From Herpetosiphon llansteffanensis (GTDB taxonomy: Bacteria; Chloroflexota; Chloroflexia; Chloroflexales; Herpetosiphonaceae), in assembly GCF_003205875.1 (NCBI RefSeq), contig NZ_PUBZ01000115.1, forward strand, positions 1 to 39,248: a stretch of 39,248 nucleotides of DNA, written 5' to 3'. Below the pieces are notes generated by a model, which was given only the letters and a program-made list of their open reading frames with translations, had not been told where the DNA came from and ran no database searches. Made by a program: the position numbers and the translations under genes. Below, piece after piece: positions 16,930 through 23,780 of the stretch (the stretch's first letter is position 1; each line of letters starts with the position of its first letter).

Positions 16930-16958
16930 TTGCGCAGAATCGATTTTGCTGGTATACT
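16930..16958 (+). promoter_or_regulatory. promoter of rpsO
   Basis: TTGCGC, 17-nt spacer, TATACT preceded by TGG. An inverted repeat ATCGATT...AATCGAT (16925-16945) overlaps the -35 and could be an operator or chance. Predicted start near 16965. Confidence 0.65.
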
Positions 16959-16995
16959 CGCAGCCAATGTGCCGCGAATGACGTTGCACAGGGAA

Positions 16996-17023
16996 GGGTG
17001 GGAAAACCGGCATTCCCATGCCC
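16996..17023 (+). other. leader hairpin before rpsO
   Basis: GGGTGGGAA pairs with TTCCC-AT-GCCC around an ACCGGCA-type loop, ending six bases before the AAGGAGG SD at 17029-17035. S15 is known to repress its own translation through leader structures in several bacteria. This hairpin is the obvious candidate site, but its recognition by S15 is inference. Confidence 0.4.
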
Positions 17024-17043
17024 AATTAACAAGGAGGCACACC

Positions 17044-17316
17044 GTGTCGCTGGAAAAAGAAAAGTCAACCGTTATCAATAACTATAAACTGCACGAATCA
17101 GATACTGGCTCGGCAGATGTGCAAATTGCCCTTTTGACCGACCGCATCAACCAATTGATCGAACACTTGAAACTGCACAAACAAGATCACCACTCACGTC
17201 GTGGTTTGCTGAAGTTGGTTGGTCGTCGCCGTCGCTTGTTGGCCTACCTGAGCAAAAAAGACAATGCTCGGTTCCGTGCTGTCAGCGAACGCTTGGGTCT
17301 GCGGATCAAAGCCTAA
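17044..17316 (+). CDS. rpsO: 30S ribosomal protein S15
   Basis: 91 aa. S15 binds 16S rRNA early in small-subunit assembly and contacts the large subunit. The sequence is fully typical: [56 protein letters not shown]. Translation starts at GTG 17044 with AAGGAGG eight bases upstream; longer in-frame readings run into the promoter and leader. A strong terminator follows, then pnp, the usual order in bacteria. Confidence 0.97.
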   Translation: MSLEKEKSTVINNYKLHESDTGSADVQIALLTDRINQLIEHLKLHKQDHHSRRGLLKLVGRRRRLLAYLSKKDNARFRAVSERLGLRIKA

Positions 17317-17355
17317 ATTGGGTAAAATGTTTGCTTGCAAAGCATGCTAAAATAC

Positions 17356-17389
17356 ACGTCTGGGAGTACAATTGCTCCCAGACGTTTTT
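17356..17389 (+). terminator. intrinsic terminator after rpsO
   Basis: ACGTCTGGGAG pairs perfectly with CTCCCAGACGT (11 bp), followed by TTTTT. It separates rpsO from pnp, or allows partial read-through. Confidence 0.9.
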
Positions 17390-17454
17390 GTGTTGAGCCA
17401 CAATAACGCCTCGCTGGCTCAATGATTGCAGTAAAGAGGCGCACTGATGGTTTT

Positions 17455-17526
17455 GTGGACGTTAGGAATTGGCGCGTGAACAGTGAACGGATGTTGCTGC
17501 GCAGGCTCCAGTGCCTAACGATCCAC
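17455..17526 (+). other. long hairpin in the pnp leader
   Basis: GTGGACGTTAGG (17455-17466) pairs with CCTAACG-A-TCCAC (17514-17526): 12 bp with one bulged A. The interior contains further GC-rich pairing (GGCGCG near CTGCGC). A second hairpin, TTGAGCCA/TGGCTCAA, lies at 17393-17422. In E. coli the pnp leader hairpin is cut by RNase III and then used by PNPase to destabilise its own mRNA; the same logic may apply here by analogy. Confidence 0.55.
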
Positions 17527-17564
17527 GTTGTGAAGCACCCAAGTGGGGTGTTTGGAGGCATATT

Positions 17565-19922
17565 TTGACTGAACATCAAGTTCATAGCGTAACGGTTGAG
17601 CTTGCAGGTCGCCCATTGACGATTGAAGCAGGCCGCGTTGCCCAGTTGGCCAATGGCGCAGTTTTGGTACGTTACGGCGATACGGTGTTGTTAGCAGCAG
17701 TTACTGCTTCAAATGAACCACGCGAAGGGATTGATTTCTTCCCTTTGACCGTCGATTACGAAGAAAAGATGTACGCCGCTGGTAAAATTCCAGGGTCGTT
17801 CTTCAAACGTGAAGGCCGCCCAACCGAAACCGCGATTTTGACCTCGCGTTTGACCGACCGCCCATTGCGGCCTTTGTTCCCCAAAGGCTATTACAATGAT
17901 GTGCAGGTTTCGATCACCACACTGTCAACCGATCAAGTCAATGATCCCGGCCCATTGGCGATTATTGGCGCTTCGGCAGCCTTGGTGATTTCGGACATTC
18001 CGTTTGCCGGGCCAGTTGCCGCAGTGCAAATGGGCCATATCGATGGCGTGTTTGCTATCAACCCCGTTATGGGCTTGATGGAAAATAGCCGCCTCGATTT
18101 GGTTGTTTCTGGCACCAGCGAAGCAGTGATGATGGTCGAAGCCAGCGCCTACGAATTGACCGAAGCCGAAATGCTCGAAGCAGTTAAGCGCGGTCACGAA
18201 GCGATGCAATCGGTTATCCAAGCGCAGCTTGAATTGGCCGAAAAATGCGGCAAGCCCAAAAAAGAATTTGTGGCTCCTGTCGTTGATACCAGCCTGCAAG
18301 ATGAAATTAAGGCTTGGATGGGCAATCGCTTCTTAGAAGCCTTGAACAACAGCGACAAAACTGCTCGCGAAGATGCAACCGATGCCTTGCGGATTGAAGT
18401 GCTCGAAAAATTCAGCGCTGGCGTAGCCGAAGAAGAATTGGCTGCTCGGGTTAAAACCGTCACCAAAGCCTACGATGGCTTGGTCAAAAATGAAGTTCGC
18501 TCTTCAATTCTGGAGCAAGGGATTCGGGTCGATGGCCGTAAGGTCAACGAAATTCGCCCAATCGCGGTTGATGTTGGAGTTCTGCCTCGGGTTCACGGCT
18601 CAGGCTTGTTTACCCGTGGTCAAACCCAAGTGCTGACCGTGGCAACCCTTGGCTCGCCTGGCGACGAACAACGCCTTGACGATTTGGGGATTGAAACCAC
18701 CCGCCACTATATGCACCACTACAACTTCCCTGCCTTCTCGACTGGCGAAGCGCGGCCTTCACGTGGCCCACGCCGCCGCGATATTGGTCACGGCAAGTTG
18801 GCAGAACGGGCTTTGGTGCCAGTATTGCCAGAAAAAGATTCATTCCCTTACACCATGCGCTTGGTTTCGGAAGTATTGGCATCCAACGGTTCATCGTCGA
18901 TGGCCTCAGTTTGTGGCTCGTCGTTGGCCTTGATGGATGCTGGTGTACCAATCAAAGCTCCGGTTGCTGGGGTTGCAATGGGCTTGATTACTGGCAAAGA
19001 AGCTGGCCAATTCAGCGTCTTGACCGATATCCAAGGCTTGGAAGATGCCTTGGGCGATATGGACTTCAAGGTTGCTGGCACGAGTGCTGGCATCACCGCG
19101 CTGCAAATGGACATCAAAACCACGGGCATTACCTACGAAATTATGCAGCAAGCGTTTGAGCAAGCGCGCCAAGGCCGCGTGTTCATTCTCGATAAGATGA
19201 ATGAAATTATCAACACTGCGCGCAACGATATTTCGCAATTTGCCCCACGGATTATCACCCTGCAAATTGAGCCATCGAAGATCGGTGCTTTGATTGGGCC
19301 TGGTGGTAAGACGATTCGCTCAATTATCGAGCAAACTGGCGCTCAAATCGATGTTGAAGACGATGGCCGCGTATTCGTGACCACGCCTGACGCTGATGGT
19401 GCACGCTTGGCTCAATCGTTGATCGAAGGCTTGACCCGCGAAGCCAAAGTTGGCGAAATCTTCACCGGTAAAGTTGTGCGGATTATGCCGTATGGCGCGT
19501 TCGTCAACATTTTGCCAGGCAAAGATGGCATGGTTCACGTTTCTGAACTCGATGAAAAACGGGTCGAAAACGTCGAAGATGTGGTCAAAATTGGCGACGA
19601 ATTGACCGTGATGGTAATCGATGTTGAGCCAGGCACCGGCAAGCTCAGCCTTTCACGCCGCGCAATTCTCACTGGCGAAACTGCTGAACAACGCAAGAGC
19701 AGCAGCAGCAAAGGTGGCCCACGCGGTGGTAATGGCGGCGGCGGCGACCGTGGCCCACGCCCAGGCGGCGATCGCGGCCCACGCCCTGAAGGCGGCGACC
19801 GTGGCCCTCGGCCAGAGGGTGATCGCGGCCCTCGCCCTGAAGGCGACCGCCCCCGTGAAGGTGGCGACCGTGGCCCTCGCCCAGGTGGCAACGACCGCCG
19901 TGGTGGTGGCTTCCGCGGCTAA
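17565..19922 (+). CDS. pnp: polyribonucleotide nucleotidyltransferase (PNPase)
   Basis: 785 aa from TTG. PNPase degrades RNA phosphorolytically 3' to 5' and can add tails; it is a trimer of two RNase PH domains with KH and S1 domains. Seen: first RNase PH domain (VELAGRPLTIEAGRVAQLANG onward); a helical linker; second RNase PH domain with GPRRRDIGHGKLAERAL and DIQGLEDALGDMDFKVAGT (catalytic aspartates); KH (IGPGGKTIRSIIEQTG); S1 (GKVVRIMPYGAFVNILPGKDGMVH). The C-terminal extension of about 75 residues is made of GDRGPRPEG-type repeats and ends GGGFRG, a basic, disordered, RNA-binding type of tail. TTG is preferred because GGAGG lies six bases upstream and the leader hairpin covers the more distal in-frame region. 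Confidence 0.95.
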   Translation: MTEHQVHSVTVELAGRPLTIEAGRVAQLANGAVLVRYGDTVLLAAVTASNEPREGIDFFPLTVDYEEKMYAAGKIPGSFFKREGRPTETAILTSRLTDRPLRPLFPKGYYNDVQVSITTLSTDQVNDPGPLAIIGASAALVISDIPFAGPVAAVQMGHIDGVFAINPVMGLMENSRLDLVVSGTSEAVMMVEASAYELTEAEMLEAVKRGHEAMQSVIQAQLELAEKCGKPKKEFVAPVVDTSLQDEIKAWMGNRFLEALNNSDKTAREDATDALRIEVLEKFSAGVAEEELAARVKTVTKAYDGLVKNEVRSSILEQGIRVDGRKVNEIRPIAVDVGVLPRVHGSGLFTRGQTQVLTVATLGSPGDEQRLDDLGIETTRHYMHHYNFPAFSTGEARPSRGPRRRDIGHGKLAERALVPVLPEKDSFPYTMRLVSEVLASNGSSSMASVCGSSLALMDAGVPIKAPVAGVAMGLITGKEAGQFSVLTDIQGLEDALGDMDFKVAGTSAGITALQMDIKTTGITYEIMQQAFEQARQGRVFILDKMNEIINTARNDISQFAPRIITLQIEPSKIGALIGPGGKTIRSIIEQTGAQIDVEDDGRVFVTTPDADGARLAQSLIEGLTREAKVGEIFTGKVVRIMPYGAFVNILPGKDGMVHVSELDEKRVENVEDVVKIGDELTVMVIDVEPGTGKLSLSRRAILTGETAEQRKSSSSKGGPRGGNGGGGDRGPRPGGDRGPRPEGGDRGPRPEGDRGPRPEGDRPREGGDRGPRPGGNDRRGGGFRG

Positions 19923-19944
19923 ATCTACGAGCTAGTTTCTAATT

Positions 19945-19992
19945 CACGAAGCGACACGAAGAGCACAAATCTTCGCGTCGCTTTGTGTTTTT
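19945..19992 (+). terminator. pnp terminator built from a CACGAAG repeat
   Basis: CACGAAGCGAC-ACGAAGA on the left arm pairs with TCTTCG-CGTCGCTTTGTG on the right, followed by TTTTT. The left arm is the same CACGAAG nonad module found in the intergenic arrays, here paired with a reverse-oriented unit. Confidence 0.75.
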
Positions 19993-20333
19993 AACGCAGA
20001 GAGCGAAGTAAGGATGAAGGATGAGGGATGAGGGATGAAGAGCATAGAACATAATCAAACAAATCTGTAGAATCGGTGGCTGAAAGAGAATGAGGCTATT
20101 GGCTATGGGAATGATAATCAAACAAATCTGTGCAATCTGTGGCTAAAAGGGAATGAGGCTATAGGCTGTTGGCTATGGGCTATGGGAACGATAATCACAC
20201 AAATCTGTGGAATCTGTGGCTAAAAAATTAATCTTCGTATTCTTCGCGTTCTTCGCGGTTTCCGTCCTTCATGCTCTTCGTGTTCTTCGTGGATCAAAAC
20301 CGATCCCCAACAACCGATCCCCGATTCCCATCG
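19993..20333. repeat. intergenic compound repeat array between convergent genes
   Basis: After AACGCAGAG and GGATGAA/GGATGAG heptads and a CATAGAA unit, a compound unit beginning AATCAAACAAATCTGT occurs at 20053, 20116 and 20193. Units 1 and 2 are 63 and 77 bases long. The 14-base difference is exactly two extra TATGGGC-type heptads. Nonads AATCTGTGG occur inside each unit. The array ends with reversed nonads TTCGCGTTC/TTCGTGTTC and GATCCCC heptads that reach the stop codon of the ATPase gene. No gene seen. Confidence 0.85.
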
Positions 20334-21143
20334 CTACAAATGGCGCAAAAAACGATCAGGTTGGTTGAGAAAATCGCGCAATAACGTCACATGCTCAATT
20401 GCATTATATTCAATTGGTTGCAATCCCGCTGCGCTAATTTGCAGCAACTGCGCCTTGGGATAGGCCATAATAATCGGCGAGTGCGTTACAATTACAAATT
20501 GGCTTTGCTGCGTTTCAACCGCATCGCGCATGAGCGCCAACAAACTCAATTGGCGAATCGGCGCTAATGGCGCTTCCGGTTCGTCGAGCAAATACAAGCC
20601 ATTTGGCACAAAGCGCGATTGAAACAAACGCAGAAAACTCTCGCCATGTGAAGCGTGATCGAGGCCTTCGCCATAACGATGGCGCAACTCGCCGATGGTG
20701 CGCGAATGGGTTTGGCGGGCTTGAGCGCGGGCCAATGGCGAAAGCGTCGTATCGGCCTCGACCTCGCGCAAACCAGCCTCGGCCTCGATGCGCAATTGAT
20801 TCAAGCGCTGCGCATAGCCAAAAAAATCTTCAGCCCGCAAGAAAAAGCCACGCCCAGAGCGCTTTTTCCAACTCAGGTGCAGGTATTTTGCCAAGCGTTG
20901 GGCTGAGGTCAGGCTTTGATCCTGCTCAAGATCGTAGGTTCCGACCGCGATTGAACGAGCGGCCACAGCCAAGCCTTCCAAAAATGTCGATTTGCCAGAG
21001 CCATTATCGCCAACAATAATCGTGACTGGCGCGGTAAAATCGATTTCTTGGCCAATTAGCGCCTGAATCGCTGGCACATTCAAGGGAAATTGCTCGCGAT
21101 CAGCGGCTTTTGGCGCTTTGACTTTGAGGCTGGCTAATAACAT
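20334..21143 (-). CDS. ABC/AAA-type ATPase of the COG3910 kind
   Basis: 269 aa, single ABC-like ATPase domain without membrane segments. Walker A GDNGSGKST (45-53), signature-like ASHGES (164-169), Walker B LYLLDE (183-188), and H-loop VTHSP with His221. The family is annotated as predicted ATPases of unknown role. It starts only 3 nt after the xseA stop, so the two are translationally linked and a DNA-repair-related role is a reasonable guess. Alternative: a generic housekeeping ATPase placed there by chance. Confidence 0.8.
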   Translation of the reverse strand: MLLASLKVKAPKAADREQFPLNVPAIQALIGQEIDFTAPVTIIVGDNGSGKSTFLEGLAVAARSIAVGTYDLEQDQSLTSAQRLAKYLHLSWKKRSGRGFFLRAEDFFGYAQRLNQLRIEAEAGLREVEADTTLSPLARAQARQTHSRTIGELRHRYGEGLDHASHGESFLRLFQSRFVPNGLYLLDEPEAPLAPIRQLSLLALMRDAVETQQSQFVIVTHSPIIMAYPKAQLLQISAAGLQPIEYNAIEHVTLLRDFLNQPDRFLRHL

Positions 21144-21146
21144 CGC

Positions 21147-22325
21147 TTAATCTCGCAGCTCATCAATTGTGGCCTGAATTTGGCCTTGATGCAGTTGAAT
21201 GCTGATGCTATCGCCAGCTGCTACTTGGCTGATGTTGGTTAGGGCGCGGCCTGCGTGCAACACCACTGCATAGCCACGGGCCAAGGTGCGTTCAGGATTG
21301 AGCGCCACTAAACTACGCTCAGCAACTTGCACCTTCAAACGAGCCATTTCGAGCATGCGTTGCATGGCGCGTTCCAAGCGTTGTTGCTGCACGGCGACAT
21401 GCTCATGGCCTTGTTGCAGCCGCACTTGGGGATCGTGACGAAGCAGTTGCTGTTGTTGCTGGTTGAGTTCGCTGCGGAGCAATTGCAAGAGCCCTTGGAA
21501 CAGGCCATGCAACAAGCCAACCTGATTGATCAATTCATCGCGCAGCGTGGCCAGATCGGGCGTGACCAACTCGGCAGCAGCAGAAGGCGTTGGCGCGCGC
21601 AAATCGGCAACAAAATCAACGATCGTTGTATCGGTTTCGTGGCCAACACCCGTGACGACTGGTACTGGCGAGGCAAAAACCGCCCGCGCCACAATCTCCT
21701 CGTTGAATGCCCAGAGATCTTCAATTGAGCCGCCGCCACGCGCCACAATAATTACATCTGGCTCGAAATCGAACAGCTCATACAAGGCCTCGACAATCGA
21801 TGGTGCTGCATCTTCGCCCTGTACGAGGGCTGGCGCGATAATGACTTCGGCTAAGGGAAAGCGGCGGCGCAACACATTCAACATATCCTGCAAGGCTGCC
21901 CCAGTTGGTGATGTTACAATGCCGATGCGTTGCGGAAAGAGCGGCAAGGGCCGTTTGCGCTCGGTTAAGCCCTCGGCTTCGAGTTGGGCTTTGAGCCGTT
22001 CGTATTGGGCTTGCAAGAGGCCTTCGCCAGCAGGTGTGATGAAATCGAGGTACAGTTGCAAGCGTCCGTTATACAATTCAACTTTGCCATGGCCCAAAAT
22101 TGCCATGCCATCTTGGGGTAAATAGCTAAGCCGCAAGGCAGTTGAACGCCAAATAACCGCATCAATGCGCGCATCGGCTTCCTTGAGCGTTAAATACCAA
22201 TGGCCCGATGAATGGCGTTTGCAATTGGAAAGCTCGCCATAAACCCAAACATCGCTGACGACGGGATCGCTGGTGAGCACCGCATTGATATAACCACATA
22301 ATTCGCTGACTGAAAGTTGTTCCAT
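21147..22325 (-). CDS. xseA: exodeoxyribonuclease VII large subunit
   Basis: 392 aa. ExoVII degrades single-stranded DNA; XseA is the catalytic subunit and normally works with many copies of small XseB. Features: an N-terminal OB fold (VWVYGELSNCKRHSSGHWYLTL), the nuclease core with IGIVTSPTGAALQDMLNVLRRR and VIIVARGGGSIEDLWAFNEE, VTGVGHETDTTIVDFVADLRAPTPSAAAE, then a coiled-coil region rich in Gln and Leu (about 265-340), and a C-terminal segment. The length is slightly short of E. coli XseA, mainly in the coiled coil. No xseB lies beside it; the neighbour is a COG3910-type ATPase. Confidence 0.93.
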   Translation of the reverse strand: MEQLSVSELCGYINAVLTSDPVVSDVWVYGELSNCKRHSSGHWYLTLKEADARIDAVIWRSTALRLSYLPQDGMAILGHGKVELYNGRLQLYLDFITPAGEGLLQAQYERLKAQLEAEGLTERKRPLPLFPQRIGIVTSPTGAALQDMLNVLRRRFPLAEVIIAPALVQGEDAAPSIVEALYELFDFEPDVIIVARGGGSIEDLWAFNEEIVARAVFASPVPVVTGVGHETDTTIVDFVADLRAPTPSAAAELVTPDLATLRDELINQVGLLHGLFQGLLQLLRSELNQQQQQLLRHDPQVRLQQGHEHVAVQQQRLERAMQRMLEMARLKVQVAERSLVALNPERTLARGYAVVLHAGRALTNISQVAAGDSISIQLHQGQIQATIDELRD

Positions 22326-22415
22326 GGCTTGGCCTGCTTACTGAGGATAGTAGCACAATTGTACGAGGAATTAGCTAAAAAAACAATCGTCGATTGTTTA
22401 GAAATGATGTAGATC

Positions 22416-22449
22416 CCCTCACCCCAACCCCTCGCCCGCGTCCAGTGGA
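22416..22449. repeat. half copy of the CCCTCACCCC element
   Basis: The left arm CCCTCACCCCAACCCCTC is joined directly to a right-arm-like CGCCCGCGTCCAGTGG, without the core. It is followed by the IS-end-like motif at 22456-22469. Confidence 0.65.
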
Positions 22450-22455
22450 AGCTGG

Positions 22456-22469
22456 CTTTCAAGGGTAGG
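22456..22469. repeat. CTTTCAAGGGTAGG, identical to the end of the right-edge IS
   Basis: The same 14 bases occur at 38947-38960, where they contain the stop codon of the transposase fragment. Here no transposase sequence is attached. In both places the motif is joined to a truncated CCCTCACCCC element. Confidence 0.5.
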
Positions 22470-22479
22470 TTTTAAGATT

Positions 22480-22607
22480 CCCTCACCCCAACCCCTCTCC
22501 CGTGCGCGGGCGAGGGGCTTTACCACGGTGGTTCTTTTGCAATTCTGCTGAAACCCAATGCTCCCCCTCGCCCGCATCGAGTGGGAGAGGGGGCTGGGGG
22601 GTGAGGG
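22480..22607. repeat. CCCTCACCCC inverted-repeat element, copy C
   Basis: 128 bp, same orientation as copies A and B: it opens CCCTCACCCCAACCCC, has the CGAGGGGCTTTA and GTGGTTCT core, and ends GGGGGGTGAGGG. It ends 15 bases from the accB stop codon, so its fold may act as the operon's 3' boundary. Confidence 0.8.
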
Positions 22608-22622
22608 AACGTCACAAGCAAC

Positions 22623-23090
22623 CTAATCAAGTGGCACGATTGAAATCAGCACTTGGCCATACTCGACTGGCTGGCTATTTTCAACGTGAATTACCGCCAC
22701 GCGGCCATGAATTTCGCTTTCAATTTCGTTCATCATCTTCATGGCTTCGACAATGCCGATCACATCGCCTGGATGCACTTCATCGCCAACTTTAACGTAG
22801 GCTGGATCTTTGGGCGATGGCGAGGCATAGAACGTTCCAACCATGGGCGAGGTAATGGGCTGGCCAATTGTTGCGGCTGGGGTTTCGGCAGTGCTGGCAG
22901 CTGCTGGAGCCGCAACTACGCCGCTGGTAACCACAACCGGGGCTGCCACAGCATAGGGCGTGCGCTTGACATGAATCTTGGCATCGCCACGCTCAAGGCT
23001 CAGCTCGGTAATATCGGTTTGGGTGATTAAACGGAGCAACTCACGCACATCCTCGGTGAGTAAATTATGTTCTGGCGTTTGCTCACTCAT
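22623..23090 (-). CDS. accB: biotin carboxyl carrier protein of acetyl-CoA carboxylase
   Basis: 155 aa. It carries biotin between the carboxylase and transcarboxylase parts of acetyl-CoA carboxylase, the first step of fatty-acid synthesis. N-terminal region to about 45, a flexible Ala/Val/Pro-rich linker (46-78), then the biotinyl domain with ITSPMVGTFYASPSPKDP and the biotin site EAMKMMNEIE, Lys118. Standard length. Third gene of a pepQ-efp-accB order known from many bacteria; accC, often next, is not present downstream, where repeats and xseA follow. Confidence 0.95.
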   Translation of the reverse strand: MSEQTPEHNLLTEDVRELLRLITQTDITELSLERGDAKIHVKRTPYAVAAPVVVTSGVVAAPAAASTAETPAATIGQPITSPMVGTFYASPSPKDPAYVKVGDEVHPGDVIGIVEAMKMMNEIESEIHGRVAVIHVENSQPVEYGQVLISIVPLD

Positions 23091-23127
23091 GGGCTAACAT
23101 CCTCAACTACACTTTTAGAAATGGCGA

Positions 23128-23153
23128 CGGCGCAGGGAACGTGCCCAGCGCCG
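23128..23153. other. intergenic hairpin between efp and accB
   Basis: CGGCGC-A-GGG and CCC-A-GCGCCG form a near-perfect 9-bp stem around AACGTG, without a T-run. It lies between two genes of one operon and could protect the upstream mRNA from 3' exonucleases or mark processing. Confidence 0.5.
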
Positions 23154-23189
23154 TGATGATCAGCTTTAAAATACGCGGCGCAACTCCAC

Positions 23190-23747
23190 CTAGATCCGGG
23201 TGAGGTACTTGCCGTTGGTGGTATCGACGCGAATCCGTTCGCCGACGGCGACGAATGATGGCACTTGCACCACCAAACCAGTATCGGTTGTTGCGGGCTT
23301 GCCACCACCTGAAGCGGTATCGCCTTTGTAGTTTGGCTCGGTTTCGACCACCGTCATCTCGACTGATGATGGCAACGAAATATCCAATACTTCATCTTCA
23401 TAGGTCAAGACATCGAAGGTTTCGTTTTCGCGAATGTACAACAAGGCATCTTCGAGCAAATCTACACTGACGGGGAATTGATCGTAGGTTTCGGTGTTCA
23501 TCACGTAGATGTAGTTATCTTCGCGATAGAGATATTGCACATTGCGGGTTGACAAGCGGGCTACTTCAAAGCGTTCGCCAGCCATAAAGGTTTTGACGGT
23601 GGTGGCACTGGTGCGGACATTGCGTAAGGTCAGGCGCAAGAATGCCGTCCCACGACCTTGCTTGACGTGGTTGGCTTCCATCACGCGGAACAATTCACCA
23701 TCAATAATGAGGGTTAGACCTTTGCGTACTTCACCTGTTGAGACCAT
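23190..23747 (-). CDS. efp: elongation factor P
   Basis: 185 aa. EF-P rescues ribosomes stalled at polyproline stretches. Its KOW-like N-domain and two OB domains are present, with the C-terminal signature GLVVQVPSFVAVGERIRVDT. The functional loop reads HVKQGRGTAF: Arg32 is in the position of the E. coli Lys34 that is beta-lysylated, and the usual Pro two residues before it is Gln30. An extra TASGGGKPATTDTG sequence precedes domain III, within family variation. Second gene of the pepQ-efp-accB unit, 33 nt after pepQ. Confidence 0.95.
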   Translation of the reverse strand: MVSTGEVRKGLTLIIDGELFRVMEANHVKQGRGTAFLRLTLRNVRTSATTVKTFMAGERFEVARLSTRNVQYLYREDNYIYVMNTETYDQFPVSVDLLEDALLYIRENETFDVLTYEDEVLDISLPSSVEMTVVETEPNYKGDTASGGGKPATTDTGLVVQVPSFVAVGERIRVDTTNGKYLTRI

Positions 23748-23780
23748 GATACAAAAACTCCCTTTGGGTTGTAATAAATT

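Noticed and set aside
16930-17043. Longer S15 reading frame
   Set aside because: It would run through the promoter and leader; the GTG at 17044 has a perfect SD and gives the standard length.
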